NCBI RefSeq assembly: GCF_003460605.1
Contig: NZ_QTVN01000012.1
Location: forward strand, 68,263-132,262
DNA length: 64,000 nucleotides
Direction: 5' to 3'
Origin: Ruminococcus sp. AF31-8BH
GTDB taxonomy: Bacteria > Bacillota > Clostridia > Lachnospirales > Lachnospiraceae
Positions within the stretch are counted from its first letter, which is position 1. The number at the start of each line of letters is the position of its first letter. Made by a program: the position numbers and the translations under genes. Under the pieces are notes generated by a model. The model did not search any database. It had not been told where the DNA came from and was given only the letters and a program-made list of their open reading frames with translations. Of this stretch, positions 44,526 to 53,535 are shown piece after piece.

Positions 44526-45614
44526 TCATAAAATGTATTTGCGCAGCGCAGTTGTGAATTCTTCGATTCTCTGCTGGGCAATCTCTTTCAAGGTTACCTG
44601 TTTCAGACAGTCTGCGAAGCGCATTTCCATCTCATACAGCCATTTGGTCTGGGCGGACTCAATCTCCTGGAAGTGGTTGCAGGCCAGCCAGTCCTCGTAA
44701 CTGATCGGCAGTGCATAGCCTAATTTTTCCTCGATCAGGGCGTTCATGTCGATCACATCGCAGCGCTCTAACATGCCCTTCCAGAAGTCCAGAACCTCCT
44801 CCACATGCTCATGGATCTCATATCTTCTGGCGCCGCCATCGTAGATAATGCATTTCTCAAACAGAGGATCCCGCATGGAAAGGGTTTCTCTTCGAAACTC
44901 CGGTGCGATGATGCCGTCTTTCCAGTAGAAATCCACGTCCGGAAGATTGATCCCGGATACGCCCTTGTCCTGATAGGTGCTGAAGATTCCCTCATAGTAA
45001 ACGGTGATAAATCCCTCGAAGTCCGGCCAGTACTCGCGGATCTCGCTGGTAAGCTTCTCCAGGATCTCGATTCCCTTGGTGCCGCCGATGGTGAAGATGA
45101 TGATGTTCCGAAGCTTGGCTCCATGTGCCCGGTAGAAATCGGTTACATAGCGCAGGCAGTGGATCAGAGTTTCGCCGGAGGCAATGATATCGCCGATCAT
45201 AAGGGTGCTGTCCGGCACCATGGTAAGCTTGCTGTACTTGATCTCCAGTCCTGCGATCTCGTCCTCCTGGAACACACGCTCGCTGGACAAAAAGCTGATG
45301 TCGTGTACGGGGATGTGCTCGCGATAGCAGCTCTCCTCAAGAGGATAGTTCAGGGCACCGCGAAGAATGGACAGGATGTTGGCTGTTGTCACCTTCTTCT
45401 GTTCCTTGAAATAGTAAAGCATCTGTGAGGTAGCAGGGATCAGGCAGTGGTAAACCTCATAGCCTACAACCTCCGGTGTGTTCATCAGTTTTCTTGTCTC
45501 CGCCTCTGATACCACATAGTATTCGTTCACATAGTCTCCGCCTGCCAGCTTGTAGCAGTCCACACCCTGATCAGAAAATTCTCTGACCAGTCTTACGTTT
45601 TCCCAGTTTTTCAT
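44526..45614 (-). CDS. Phosphoribosyltransferase-like protein of unknown substrate
   Basis: About 362 residues. The core holds STLMIGDIIASGETLIH (136-151), which has the shape of a PRPP loop (hydrophobic strand, acidic residue, then SGET where TGGT is usual), followed by LRNIIIFTIGG, a second strand of the fold. N- and C-terminal regions match nothing I recognise. The single acidic residue in the loop is less than the usual pair. It sits 24 bases upstream of codB in the same operon, which suggests nucleobase or nucleoside salvage. The start is uncertain: ATG 45614 has only a weak GGA site, and an in-frame TTG at 45716 would add 34 residues. Confidence 0.6.
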   Translation of the reverse strand: MKNWENVRLVREFSDQGVDCYKLAGGDYVNEYYVVSEAETRKLMNTPEVVGYEVYHCLIPATSQMLYYFKEQKKVTTANILSILRGALNYPLEESCYREHIPVHDISFLSSERVFQEDEIAGLEIKYSKLTMVPDSTLMIGDIIASGETLIHCLRYVTDFYRAHGAKLRNIIIFTIGGTKGIEILEKLTSEIREYWPDFEGFITVYYEGIFSTYQDKGVSGINLPDVDFYWKDGIIAPEFRRETLSMRDPLFEKCIIYDGGARRYEIHEHVEEVLDFWKGMLERCDVIDMNALIEEKLGYALPISYEDWLACNHFQEIESAQTKWLYEMEMRFADCLKQVTLKEIAQQRIEEFTTALRKYIL

Positions 45615-45786
45615 CTGTCGTTTTCCAAACCCTTTCTCGCTTTTTCCGTAAAAAAGGCCCTCTTTTGCGTCGATCACATATTGGTTCCAGCAAAAGACAG
45701 CCTGTTTTTTTAACAAAGATGATATGATGAATAGGCTTTATTGTCAAGTGAAAATCCAGGAAATTTTTCTTTCCAGGATTCCTGTC

Positions 45787-45815
45787 TTGCCACTTTTTCC
45801 AGAGTCTGCTAAAAT
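45787..45815 (+). promoter_or_regulatory. Promoter of luxS
   Basis: TTGCCA (45787-45792), 17-base spacer, TAAAAT (45810-45815) on the plus strand; leader about 37 bases. Confidence 0.7.
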
Positions 45816-45858
45816 CAAGGGAGAATTTTATACTTTACAGAAAGCGAGGACCTTTTTT

Positions 45859-46338
45859 ATGGAAAAGATTACCAGTTTTACAATAGACCACATCAAGCTT
45901 CAGCCGGGAGTGTATGTTTCCCGCAAGGATCCGGTTGGAAACAGCGTGATCACCACTTTTGACATCCGCATGACTTCCCCCAATGAGGAGCCTGTGATGA
46001 ATACTGCAGAACTTCACACCATTGAGCATCTTGCAGCTACTTTTCTTCGCAACCACAGGGAATTCGGCCCTAAGATGATCTACTGGGGACCTATGGGCTG
46101 CCGTACCGGAAATTATCTTCTGCTGAACGGGGATTATGAATCTAAGGACATTGTGCCGCTTATGATCGAAACTTTTGAGTTTATCCGGGATTTCGAGGGC
46201 GAGGTGCCGGGCGCGTCTGCAAAGGACTGTGGAAACTACCTGGACATGAACCTTGGCATGGCAAAATATCTTGCAAAGAAGTTTCTGGATGAAGTGCTTT
46301 ACGATATTAAACCGGACAGACTGGTTTATCCAGAGTAA
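45859..46338 (+). CDS. luxS: S-ribosylhomocysteine lyase
   Basis: Cleaves S-ribosylhomocysteine to homocysteine and the autoinducer-2 precursor DPD; part of the activated methyl cycle. 159 residues. Seen: metal-site HTIEH (53-57), catalytic C81 in GPMGCRTGNYL and the third ligand region KDCGNYLDMN (C124). ATG at 45859 with GAGGA eight bases upstream; the longer open frame from 45724 would start upstream of the promoter. Confidence 0.96.
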   Translation: MEKITSFTIDHIKLQPGVYVSRKDPVGNSVITTFDIRMTSPNEEPVMNTAELHTIEHLAATFLRNHREFGPKMIYWGPMGCRTGNYLLLNGDYESKDIVPLMIETFEFIRDFEGEVPGASAKDCGNYLDMNLGMAKYLAKKFLDEVLYDIKPDRLVYPE

Positions 46339-46456
46339 ACCAGTTTCCGAAAATCAGTTTCTTCGCATCTTCGGAAACTACAGAACATATTTGCATTCAG
46401 GTCATGAATCTGCATATTCATGCAGTTGAATCAGAAGCAAATTCAAAACTTTCATG

Positions 46457-46514
46457 AAAAATGCCAGATGAGCAAATCACAAACACTGTGATTCCTACCC
46501 ATCTGGCATTTTTT
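46457..46514. terminator. Bidirectional terminator between luxS and SH3b lipoprotein gene
   Basis: AAAAATGCCAGATG pairs with CATCTGGCATTTTTT, with an inner AATCACA / TGTGATT stem. Convergent position. Confidence 0.85.
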
Positions 46515-46534
46515 ATTTCGTTCTCTTCAAAGCA

Positions 46535-47017
46535 TCAGCCTTCTGTGGAAGCGTCAACTGCCTGATCTGCACCGACATCTGCGGCTCCATCCGCTGCGCC
46601 TGCGTCTGCAGCTACTGCACTTACATAATCACCGGATACATATGCGGTCTGTCCCTCATAGGAAACCTCAACCCATCCATTGTCACACACACCAGTGCTG
46701 GTAAGCTGTGTGCCGTTTGCCACGCTGGCAACCAGAGCTGCATCTGTGCTTGCATCTGCACGAAGGTTTACATCTGCATTGGCAACGTAAGTACCATCCT
46801 GTTTGGTTACGTTCACGCCGCTTGCAGTCTGTACGACTACAACCTCAGGTGTAGGTGTTGCCTCTGGAGTAGGTGTTGCCTCCGGGGTAGGGGTTGGAAT
46901 CGGAGTAGGGGTAGCCTGTATAACAGTAACGGTTGCTCCTGCGCCTTCCTCAAATCCGCATCCCGGGATGCAAAGTGCTGCGCCAAGAAGCAGAGCAGCC
47001 AAACCTGCTTTTCTCAT
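46535..47017 (-). CDS. SH3b-domain lipoprotein with TPTPE linker
   Basis: 160 residues. Signal peptide with lipobox CIPGC (cysteine at 20), a spacer of PTPTPEA-type repeats (about 36-57), one bacterial SH3 domain (about 66-134: ADVNLRADASTDAALVASV, GWVEVSYEGQTAYVSGDYV) and an Ala/Asp-rich tail. Expected to be anchored outside the membrane and to bind cell wall. No enzyme domain. AAAGGAGG precedes the ATG at 47017. Confidence 0.82.
   Translation of the reverse strand: MRKAGLAALLLGAALCIPGCGFEEGAGATVTVIQATPTPIPTPTPEATPTPEATPTPEVVVVQTASGVNVTKQDGTYVANADVNLRADASTDAALVASVANGTQLTSTGVCDNGWVEVSYEGQTAYVSGDYVSAVAADAGAADGAADVGADQAVDASTEG
46846..46913 (-). repeat. 18-bp in-frame tandem repeats coding the TPTPE linker
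   Basis: Units of 18 bases coding ATPTPE, with single-base changes, repeated about three times. Slippage here would change only linker length. Confidence 0.7.
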
Positions 47018-47163
47018 AGTATTATTCCTCCTTTACAAAGCATCACTGCCTTGGATTCATGTTACTGTCCACTCCATGCACAGTAACGGATTGATTCTTC
47101 TGTTATGAAAGTCAGCTGCCTCCCATCAGCAGCCGCATACTCTTTTTGCGAATCGTTACAATT

Positions 47164-47192
47164 AATATACAGTATTATTACAAAATATGCAA
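47164..47192 (-). promoter_or_regulatory. Promoter of the SH3b lipoprotein gene
   Basis: TTGCAT (47187-47192), 17-base spacer, TATATT (47164-47169) on the minus strand; leader about 140 bases. Confidence 0.6.
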
Positions 47193-47213
47193 GTCCTAAG
47201 TGAAGGGAACTGC

Positions 47214-48239
47214 TTACACCCGCTCGAATACCACCGTTACCTGGCCGCCGCAGATCATGCCAAGGCTGTCTTTGCCGTCGGCGGTGAGGGCGTAGTGCTT
47301 CACTTCTTTGTCCTTCACTTCCGGGCAGTGGTTGATGGCTTCGAATTCTACCTTGCCGCCGCCAATGCTGCCTTCGATATGGCCGGATGGCTCCACAAAC
47401 ATTTTGCTGCCTACTCCTCTTGGGGAGGAACCGGATTTCTCGGCAATGGTCACCATTACGCCATGGCGGCCCTCCTGTACTGCTGCCTCTACCTTTTCAT
47501 CGCAGTAGGCGCTGTAGTGCTGATTTTTCACCTTGACAATCTCTGCCATAATGCTGACTGCAATTTCCTCGGGAAGCTGTCCGCCAAGAGGGATTCCGAT
47601 GGGGGCATGAACCTGATCAAGTTCTTCCAGGGAATAGCCCTCCTTCAGGAGATTTTCCCGGGTGATCCGCACTTTATTTTTGCTGCCAATCATTCCCAGA
47701 TACTCATAAGGACGCTTCAAAAGCCTGCGAAGGCAGTCGGCATCTCCAAGATGGCCTCTTGTCAGGATCACGTAATAGGCGTTTTCATAGGGAACAATGT
47801 ACTGATCCAAATCCTTGAAATCCCCGTAAACCAGCTCGTCTGCCTCCGGGAAGCGCTCTTTTGTCACAAAATCTTCTCTGTCATCCATGATGGTCACATG
47901 AAAGCCCAGCATTTTTCCCAGATGGGCGGTAGGCTGGGATACGTGACCGCCGCCGAAAATAGCAAGCCTTGGATTTTTGCGATAGTCTTCCACGAAAATC
48001 CGAATGCCGTCGGCAGTTATGACTTTTGTTTCTCTAGCATCGTTTAACAGTGGGAGATATTTTTCCCAGATTTCTCTGTCTTCTTCCTGTTCTGGAATCA
48101 GGCTCTTCTCCTGCGCTGCTGCATCTGGATTTCCAGGCTGTCTCACAATACACTTTTTCCCCATGTCCGGACCATCCAGAATGATCGCTGTCTTGATCCG
48201 CCCTTTTTCTTCCAGTATTTCATAAATTTTATTATACAC
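47214..48239 (-). CDS. XdhC/CoxI-family molybdenum hydroxylase accessory protein, domain order reversed
   Basis: 341 residues. In classical XdhC the XdhC_CoxI domain comes first and the Rossmann domain second. Here the Rossmann part is first (AIFGGGHVSQPTAHLG near 92, ILTRGHLGDADCL, GMIGSKNKV, HAPIGIPLGGQLPEEIAVSI) and the CoxI part follows (IAEKSGSSPRGVGSKMFV, SIGGGKVEFEAI, SLGMICGGQVTVVFERV). Known XdhC proteins help to sulfurate and insert the molybdenum cofactor of xanthine dehydrogenases. No molybdenum hydroxylase is in the window. hydA nearby suggests purine or hydantoin breakdown. Confidence 0.85.
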   Translation of the reverse strand: MYNKIYEILEEKGRIKTAIILDGPDMGKKCIVRQPGNPDAAAQEKSLIPEQEEDREIWEKYLPLLNDARETKVITADGIRIFVEDYRKNPRLAIFGGGHVSQPTAHLGKMLGFHVTIMDDREDFVTKERFPEADELVYGDFKDLDQYIVPYENAYYVILTRGHLGDADCLRRLLKRPYEYLGMIGSKNKVRITRENLLKEGYSLEELDQVHAPIGIPLGGQLPEEIAVSIMAEIVKVKNQHYSAYCDEKVEAAVQEGRHGVMVTIAEKSGSSPRGVGSKMFVEPSGHIEGSIGGGKVEFEAINHCPEVKDKEVKHYALTADGKDSLGMICGGQVTVVFERV

Positions 48240-48317
48240 GACACTTCACCTCATTTTCAAAATTTCATTGCACCTTTCTTTTTCGTATATTATAATACAT
48301 CGGGAGGAATTTTCACA

Positions 48318-49529
48318 ATGAAGAAAAAAAGAATTATGACCAGTTTTCCGGTCCGGATTCTGGCGGTAAGCATCCCCGGCCTGCTTGCGGGGCTGTTTTT
48401 CAACGCCACCCGTACCATGGGATTCACATCCGGCGCACTGAATCTGGTTGTTACAACACGTTATGTACTTAGCCAGCTGATTGCATTTCTGGCACCTCTT
48501 ATTATTATCGGGCTGATGGCATCCTCCATCATTTCCGTAAAAAAAGATCCCACGCCAGCCACCAAACCTGTGATCCGCATTACTTATATTTCCATGCTGG
48601 GGGCGGCTGCGTTTTCGGCGGTGCTTGGATACCTGATCATCCCAAGGCTTCCGGTTTCCACAGACAGCTTGTCCTTCCGCTTTTTGCCGGACACCCTGTT
48701 TGAGCTTCCCATTCCGGCACCGTTTTCCGCTTTAAGTGCACTTGTGCTTGCCATCCTGCTGGGATTCGGAGCCTGCTGGACCAATGCGGTGCGCACCAAG
48801 GAGCTGCTCAATGAGTTTCGGGGAATTACCCTTTCCCTGATGTCCAGGGTTCTGCTGCCGATTCTTCCAGCTTATATCGGACTTTCCCTGTGCACCCTTG
48901 CTTATCAGGGGTATTTCATTAAGTATCTGCCCCTTCTGCTTCTGACGCTGGTAATCGTGATTCCGGTGTATGGCATCTGGACTTTGCTCTTGTATTATTT
49001 TGCAGGCTCTTATTCCGGGGAAAAGCCCTGGAAAGTTCTGAAAGAATACCTGCCGGTCTGTAAGATGGCGCTGATGACCCGCTCTTCTGCAGCCACAGGC
49101 AAATATTCCCTGGAGGCAGCTTCTAAGTGTGAATGTCTGGAACAGGATCTTACAAAAGATGCACTTCCTCTTTTTACACAGATCCATCACTGCGGTTCTG
49201 TGCTTACAGAGGTATTTTTCGCGATGATGATCTCCAGGATTCTTTACGGTTCTGTTCCGGCACCTGGCACCATGGTGATTTTTTCCGTGCTTCTTGCTAC
49301 CTGCTCCATTGGCACTCCGGGGCTTCCCTGGGGAACGGTGATGGTATCACTTGGAACCCTTACAGGAATCCTGAAATTCGGGGATTCGGGAGTGGCGCTG
49401 ATGTTTGCGGTATTTGCCATCCATGACGGATTTGCGGCAGCCTGCAACATGACCTGTGACGGAGCGCTGGCACTGATCCTGACAGGATATGCGAAAAAGC
49501 GGGAAATTTCAAAAAACACAGATATATAA
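48318..49529 (+). CDS. Dicarboxylate/amino acid:cation symporter family (DAACS) protein
   Basis: 403 residues, eight or more hydrophobic segments. The TRSSAATGKYSLEAASKC stretch corresponds to the serine-rich hairpin SSxATLP of glutamate/aspartate/C4-dicarboxylate symporters, and the later AIHDGFAAACNMTCDGALALILTGY to the substrate-binding helix. The similarity is in outline, and the substrate is unknown. GGGAGGA lies nine bases before the ATG at 48318. Divergent from the xdhC-like gene. Confidence 0.75.
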   Translation: MKKKRIMTSFPVRILAVSIPGLLAGLFFNATRTMGFTSGALNLVVTTRYVLSQLIAFLAPLIIIGLMASSIISVKKDPTPATKPVIRITYISMLGAAAFSAVLGYLIIPRLPVSTDSLSFRFLPDTLFELPIPAPFSALSALVLAILLGFGACWTNAVRTKELLNEFRGITLSLMSRVLLPILPAYIGLSLCTLAYQGYFIKYLPLLLLTLVIVIPVYGIWTLLLYYFAGSYSGEKPWKVLKEYLPVCKMALMTRSSAATGKYSLEAASKCECLEQDLTKDALPLFTQIHHCGSVLTEVFFAMMISRILYGSVPAPGTMVIFSVLLATCSIGTPGLPWGTVMVSLGTLTGILKFGDSGVALMFAVFAIHDGFAAACNMTCDGALALILTGYAKKREISKNTDI

Positions 49530-49593
49530 AAATATGCGCCCTTTGCGGCATAAGGTTTACCAAAAGCCACGCCGCAAAAGACGCATATTTTTT
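49530..49593. terminator. Terminator between symporter gene and hydA
   Basis: AAATATGCG..CTTTGCGGC pairs with GCCGCAAAAG..CGCATATTT, with A- and T-runs on the outside, so bidirectional between convergent genes. Confidence 0.8.
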
Positions 49594-49624
49594 CTAAAAC
49601 TTTTTCCAACAGGCTCTGGCAAAA

Positions 49625-51004
49625 CTATGCCAGCGGCTGTCTCAATCCTCTCTTAATATAGGTTCCAAGCTTTTCCTGCACCAGTTTTCCATCCTCTACA
49701 GCCAGATTGCCGCGCAGGAATACTTTGTCAATATCCCCGTGGATTTCAAAGCCTTCGTATGGGTTATTGTCCGTATTGTATGCATGTGTTTTCGCGGAAA
49801 TCACATTCTCTTTTTCCGGGTCAAACACCACGATATCTGCATCGCTGCCTTCTGCGATCACACCTTTATTGGGATACACGCCATACAGCTTTGCCGGATT
49901 TTCGCAGAGAAGCTGGCACATTTTCTCCACAGAGATCCTGCCGGTGCGCACGCCATAAGTATACAGAAGAGTTCCTCTTGTCTGAACCCCGGGAAGGCCT
50001 CCTGGAATCTTGGTGAAATCTTCTTTTCCCATTGCTTTTTGCGCCAGGGTAAAGCTGCACTGGTCAGTTGCAACCGTCTGGATCTGGCCCTCTGCAAGTG
50101 CCTTCCACAGGCAGTCCTGGTCCTCTTTCTTACGGATCGGAGGTGCGCACACATACTTGGCGCCTTCGAAATCCGGTTTGGAATACACACTGTCATCCAG
50201 TACCAGATACTGGGGACAGGTTTCTGCAAAGACAGTCTGTCCGTTTTCTCTTGCGCGAAGGATTTCCTCATAAGCCTTGCGGTTGGTAAGATGAACTACC
50301 ATTACCGGTGCTTTTGCCTCCTTTGCAATTACCAGAAGTCTGTGAACAGCCTCAGCCTCCATGGTATCCGGGCGCACCAACGGATGATTTTCCGGCCCTG
50401 TTTTTCCCTGTGCCTTGGCCTCCTGAATCAGCGCATCGATCACCCCTGCATTCTCACAGTGAACCCCTGCAAAGCAGCCTTTCTCATTTAAGGCCTTCAC
50501 GATTTTGTAAAGATCCTCATCGTCCACGATCATAGCTGGATAAGTCATATAAAGCTTGAAGCTGGTAATTCCCTCATCAATCATATCCTGGATTTCTTTT
50601 TTGGTTTCCTCATTCCACTCTACAATAGACATATGGAAAGAATAGTCGCAGGAGCATTTACCATCTGCCTTTTTGTGCCATTTCGCGAGGCCTTCCTTTA
50701 AAGTATGTCCCCCTTTGTCCTGAGAAGCAAAGTCAATGACCAGAGTGGTTCCTCCAAGGATAGCTGCCCTGGTTCCGGTTTCAAAGTCATCTGCTGTTAC
50801 CGTTCCGGCAACCTCCAAGTCAAAATGTGTATGTCCGTCAATAAAGCCCGGAAACAAAAGCTTTCCGGTTACGTCCACCACCTTGGCGTCCTGCTCAAAA
50901 AGCGACTCTCCCACGCGGATGATCTTCTCTCCTTCCACCAGCACGTCCAGCTTTTTCCCGCCTGTACCTGATATTACCGTTCCGTTTTTTAAGAGATATT
51001 TCAT
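49625..51004 (-). CDS. hydA: Dihydropyrimidinase / D-hydantoinase
   Basis: Zinc amidohydrolase that opens cyclic ureides (dihydropyrimidines, hydantoins). 459 residues. Seen: FIDGHTHFDL with H58 and H60, the carboxylated lysine K150 in TSFKLYMTYP, GVHCEN, VVHLTN and ATDQCSFT. Length and motifs fit the hydantoinase branch found in anaerobic purine-degradation loci. ATG at 51004 with GGGGG seven bases upstream. Confidence 0.9.
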   Translation of the reverse strand: MKYLLKNGTVISGTGGKKLDVLVEGEKIIRVGESLFEQDAKVVDVTGKLLFPGFIDGHTHFDLEVAGTVTADDFETGTRAAILGGTTLVIDFASQDKGGHTLKEGLAKWHKKADGKCSCDYSFHMSIVEWNEETKKEIQDMIDEGITSFKLYMTYPAMIVDDEDLYKIVKALNEKGCFAGVHCENAGVIDALIQEAKAQGKTGPENHPLVRPDTMEAEAVHRLLVIAKEAKAPVMVVHLTNRKAYEEILRARENGQTVFAETCPQYLVLDDSVYSKPDFEGAKYVCAPPIRKKEDQDCLWKALAEGQIQTVATDQCSFTLAQKAMGKEDFTKIPGGLPGVQTRGTLLYTYGVRTGRISVEKMCQLLCENPAKLYGVYPNKGVIAEGSDADIVVFDPEKENVISAKTHAYNTDNNPYEGFEIHGDIDKVFLRGNLAVEDGKLVQEKLGTYIKRGLRQPLA

Positions 51005-51038
51005 AATCCGTCCCCCATTTCCATTATTTCTATTAGTA

Positions 51039-51067
51039 AATATAACATATGTTTTCACTGCGTTCAA
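51039..51067 (-). promoter_or_regulatory. Promoter of hydA
   Basis: TTGAAC (51062-51067), 17-base spacer, TATATT (51039-51044) on the minus strand. Confidence 0.65.
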
Positions 51068-51185
51068 GAAAGCTGGCACGAATTTTTTTCAGTGTGCAAC
51101 AATTTTTTTGTAAAACATCTTTTTATTTCCATCCAGGCATGTTATGATATAAGAAACATACGGTAACATCCTGCACTTAAAATAA

Positions 51186-51194
51186 TGATATAAT
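51186..51194 (+). promoter_or_regulatory. Extended -10 promoter of the YheO-type regulator
   Basis: TGATATAAT (TGn plus TATAAT) with no good -35; leader about 80 bases with AGGAGG near its end. Confidence 0.45.
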
Positions 51195-51282
51195 AGTAAT
51201 TGCAGACAGGATCTGAAGTCTCTTTGAAAAACTCAGGATCCAAAGCAGTTGCAAAAGATATTTACATAACAGGAGGGTAAAT

Positions 51283-51918
51283 ATGGGAAGATTAACTGTC
51301 TTACAGCAGATTGCTCAGGATATCGCTGCGGAGTTCGGAGCAGACTGCGAAGTGGTAATCCATGATCTGAAAACACAGGAGCCTGAACACTCTATTATTT
51401 ATATTGTAAATGGTCACGTGACCGGACGAAATGTAGGCGACGGACCATCTGATGCTGTTTTTGACGGAATCCGGCAGAAAAGACGAGGGGACAGTGCACC
51501 TGCAGATCACAACGGTTACCTGATGAAGACCGCAGACGGCAAAATCCTTAAATGCAGCACATCCTATATTAAAGACGATGACGGCAGCCTTCATTACGTA
51601 TTTGGTATTAACTATGATATTACCAAGCTGACCATGATCAACAGTGCATTGAATGATCTGATCACACCTACGGACAAGGAGGAGAAGCCTAAGCAGATCA
51701 CCCACAGTGTCAATGACCTGCTTGACCGTCTGATTGAGGAATCTGTAAGTCTGGTTGGAAAGCCTGTTGCTCTTATGAATAAAGAGGATAAGGTTACTGC
51801 CATACAGTTTTTAAATGACTCCGGAGCTTTCCTTATCACGAAATCCGGAGATAAGGTAGCTAATTATTTCGGGATCTCCAAGTATACGCTGTACAGCTAT
51901 ATTGATGTGAATAAATAA
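51283..51918 (+). CDS. YheO-family PAS-like and helix-turn-helix regulator
   Basis: 211 residues. N-terminal PAS-like YheO domain (1-115: EVVIHDLKT, HSIIYIVNGHVTGR, YVFGINYDIT) and a C-terminal helix-turn-helix (about 165-208: GAFLITKSGDKVANYFGISKYTLYSYI in outline). Relatives such as DauR control amino-acid catabolism. Divergent from hydA, so it may control it, but no operator was recognised. AGGAGG seven bases before ATG. Confidence 0.85.
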   Translation: MGRLTVLQQIAQDIAAEFGADCEVVIHDLKTQEPEHSIIYIVNGHVTGRNVGDGPSDAVFDGIRQKRRGDSAPADHNGYLMKTADGKILKCSTSYIKDDDGSLHYVFGINYDITKLTMINSALNDLITPTDKEEKPKQITHSVNDLLDRLIEESVSLVGKPVALMNKEDKVTAIQFLNDSGAFLITKSGDKVANYFGISKYTLYSYIDVNK

Positions 51919-51933
51919 GGTCTTACGACCACC

Positions 51934-51969
51934 GCCTATCCTGTTGGCCGACAGGATAGGCATTTTTTT
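51934..51969 (+). terminator. Terminator after the YheO-type regulator
   Basis: GCCTATCCTGT pairs with ACAGGATAGGC around a six-base loop, followed by ATTTTTTT. Confidence 0.9.
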
Positions 51970-52017
51970 CAAGCACAGCTTCATCGCCTTTGCAATGAAA
52001 AATCCCATAACATTTTT

Positions 52018-53346
52018 CTATTTATCAGTCGGCCATGACCTTCTGAGAGCCACATAGGATATTAAAAAGTTTGCAAGCCATCCAGCTGGTACAGCAAGCC
52101 AGACAAATGCAATGCCAAAACGCGGCGCAAAAATCAAAGCAACAGAAAGACGGATTGCCAGGTTCACCATATTTGCAATGAGAAATGGGCGCATGATTCC
52201 GAGACCACGAAGGACTCCATCGGTTGCCATTTTGATTCCCATAAAGATAAAGAAATAACCGAGCCATCTCATATAATCCCCAGATACCTGATAGGCCAGG
52301 GCTGTTCCGTCTTTACCAAGAAACAGCGAGGAAATTTGCGTGTGGAGCGTTTCAATTATAATGAAGGCAATGACTGCAAAACACACATCCAATACCAGTG
52401 CAGCCTGGTAGCCTTTTTTGATACGCTGTGGTTTATTTGCACCAAGGTTCTGGGAAACATATGGTGAAACCGCATTACCGATGGATACAAAAATCAGAGA
52501 AAAAACGTTCTCAACTCGCATCGTCGCCGAATACCCCGCGAGTGCCTGTGTACCGAAAGGATTTACAACTGCCTGCACGATCATCATGCCGATAGATACT
52601 GTAGACTGCTGCAGAACCGAAGGCACAGCAATTTGAAACATAGAAAGTAACTCCTGCCTGTCAAACCAGTCAAAGTGACTTTTATATCGCCGCATCCGAT
52701 GGAAGAAAATCAAAAGTGAAAACACGGCAGAAATGCCTTGTGCAATCAAAGTTGCAAGCGCCGCACCGAACACGCCGAGATCAAGGCCGGCTACCATCCA
52801 AAGATCCATAAAGATATTTAAGATTGACGAAAATATCAGGAGTCCCAGTGGAATTTTTGATTCTCCTATAGAAGTAAACATCGTTGAAAGAATGTTATAC
52901 ATAAACAGGAACGGAAAGCCCACAAAATAGACACGCAAATACAGCACTGCGTCATCCAGTATATCGGCAGGGGTTTGCAGTGCGCTCATCATCGAGCGGG
53001 AAAAACAAAAGCCAAAAACACCAAGGACTATGCTTAGAATTAAAAAGCTAATCAAGGACGTTGACACAATGGTTTTCATTTTTCCATACTCCCTGGCACC
53101 AAAGTAACGGCTCACGAGTACACCGGCGCCGACACCTGCACCCAGCGCCACACAAATAAAAACATTGGTCAGTGCTGCACAGGCACCAACAGCTGCAAGT
53201 GCGGAGGAACCCACAAACTGACCGACGATGATGGAATCAGCCATATTATATATTTGCTGAAAAAAGCTGCCTAGAATCATCGGCATTGCAAAAACCGTCA
53301 GCGCTTTAAGAGGCGCATCTATAATCAAATACTCATCTTTTGACAT
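52018..53346 (-). CDS. MATE-family efflux transporter (second copy)
   Basis: 442 residues, 12 predicted helices. Seen: FAMPMILGSFFQQIYNMADSIIVGQFVG at helices 1-2 (in outline), VSRYFGAREYGKM and second-lobe AVPSVLQQSTVSIG, YVSQNLGANKPQRIK. Only distantly similar to the MATE at 35558-36901. Divergent from an Lrp-type regulator, which probably controls it. GGAGG lies 13 bases before the ATG, a long spacing. Confidence 0.9.
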   Translation of the reverse strand: MSKDEYLIIDAPLKALTVFAMPMILGSFFQQIYNMADSIIVGQFVGSSALAAVGACAALTNVFICVALGAGVGAGVLVSRYFGAREYGKMKTIVSTSLISFLILSIVLGVFGFCFSRSMMSALQTPADILDDAVLYLRVYFVGFPFLFMYNILSTMFTSIGESKIPLGLLIFSSILNIFMDLWMVAGLDLGVFGAALATLIAQGISAVFSLLIFFHRMRRYKSHFDWFDRQELLSMFQIAVPSVLQQSTVSIGMMIVQAVVNPFGTQALAGYSATMRVENVFSLIFVSIGNAVSPYVSQNLGANKPQRIKKGYQAALVLDVCFAVIAFIIIETLHTQISSLFLGKDGTALAYQVSGDYMRWLGYFFIFMGIKMATDGVLRGLGIMRPFLIANMVNLAIRLSVALIFAPRFGIAFVWLAVPAGWLANFLISYVALRRSWPTDK

Positions 53347-53398
53347 TATCTTACTCTTTCCTCCATCCGAATCAATTTTATATCTTCTAAATGCAAGC

Positions 53399-53425
53399 TA
53401 TAAGTTACGTTATGTAACAATTATA
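53399..53425. promoter_or_regulatory. Candidate Lrp operator between MATE and lrp
   Basis: Dyad GTTAC-GTTAT-GTAAC (53404-53418) within a wider TATAA / TTATA frame, in the divergent promoter region. Confidence 0.45.
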
Positions 53426-53535
53426 GGTAGCTATAACAGTCAAGTCAAGCTTCTGTTTACTTTTAGTAATATGAATGATATGATATTTAAGAAAAAATGA
53501 TATCCAGCGAATATTATTCTACAGGAGGAATACTT

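Noticed and set aside
46846..46913. Short regular repeats as a CRISPR array
   Set aside because: They are in-frame 18-bp units coding the TPTPE linker of a lipoprotein, without spacers.
47187..48047. 286-codon plus-strand frame opposite the xdhC-like gene
   Set aside because: Shadow; the minus strand has clear Rossmann and CoxI motifs.
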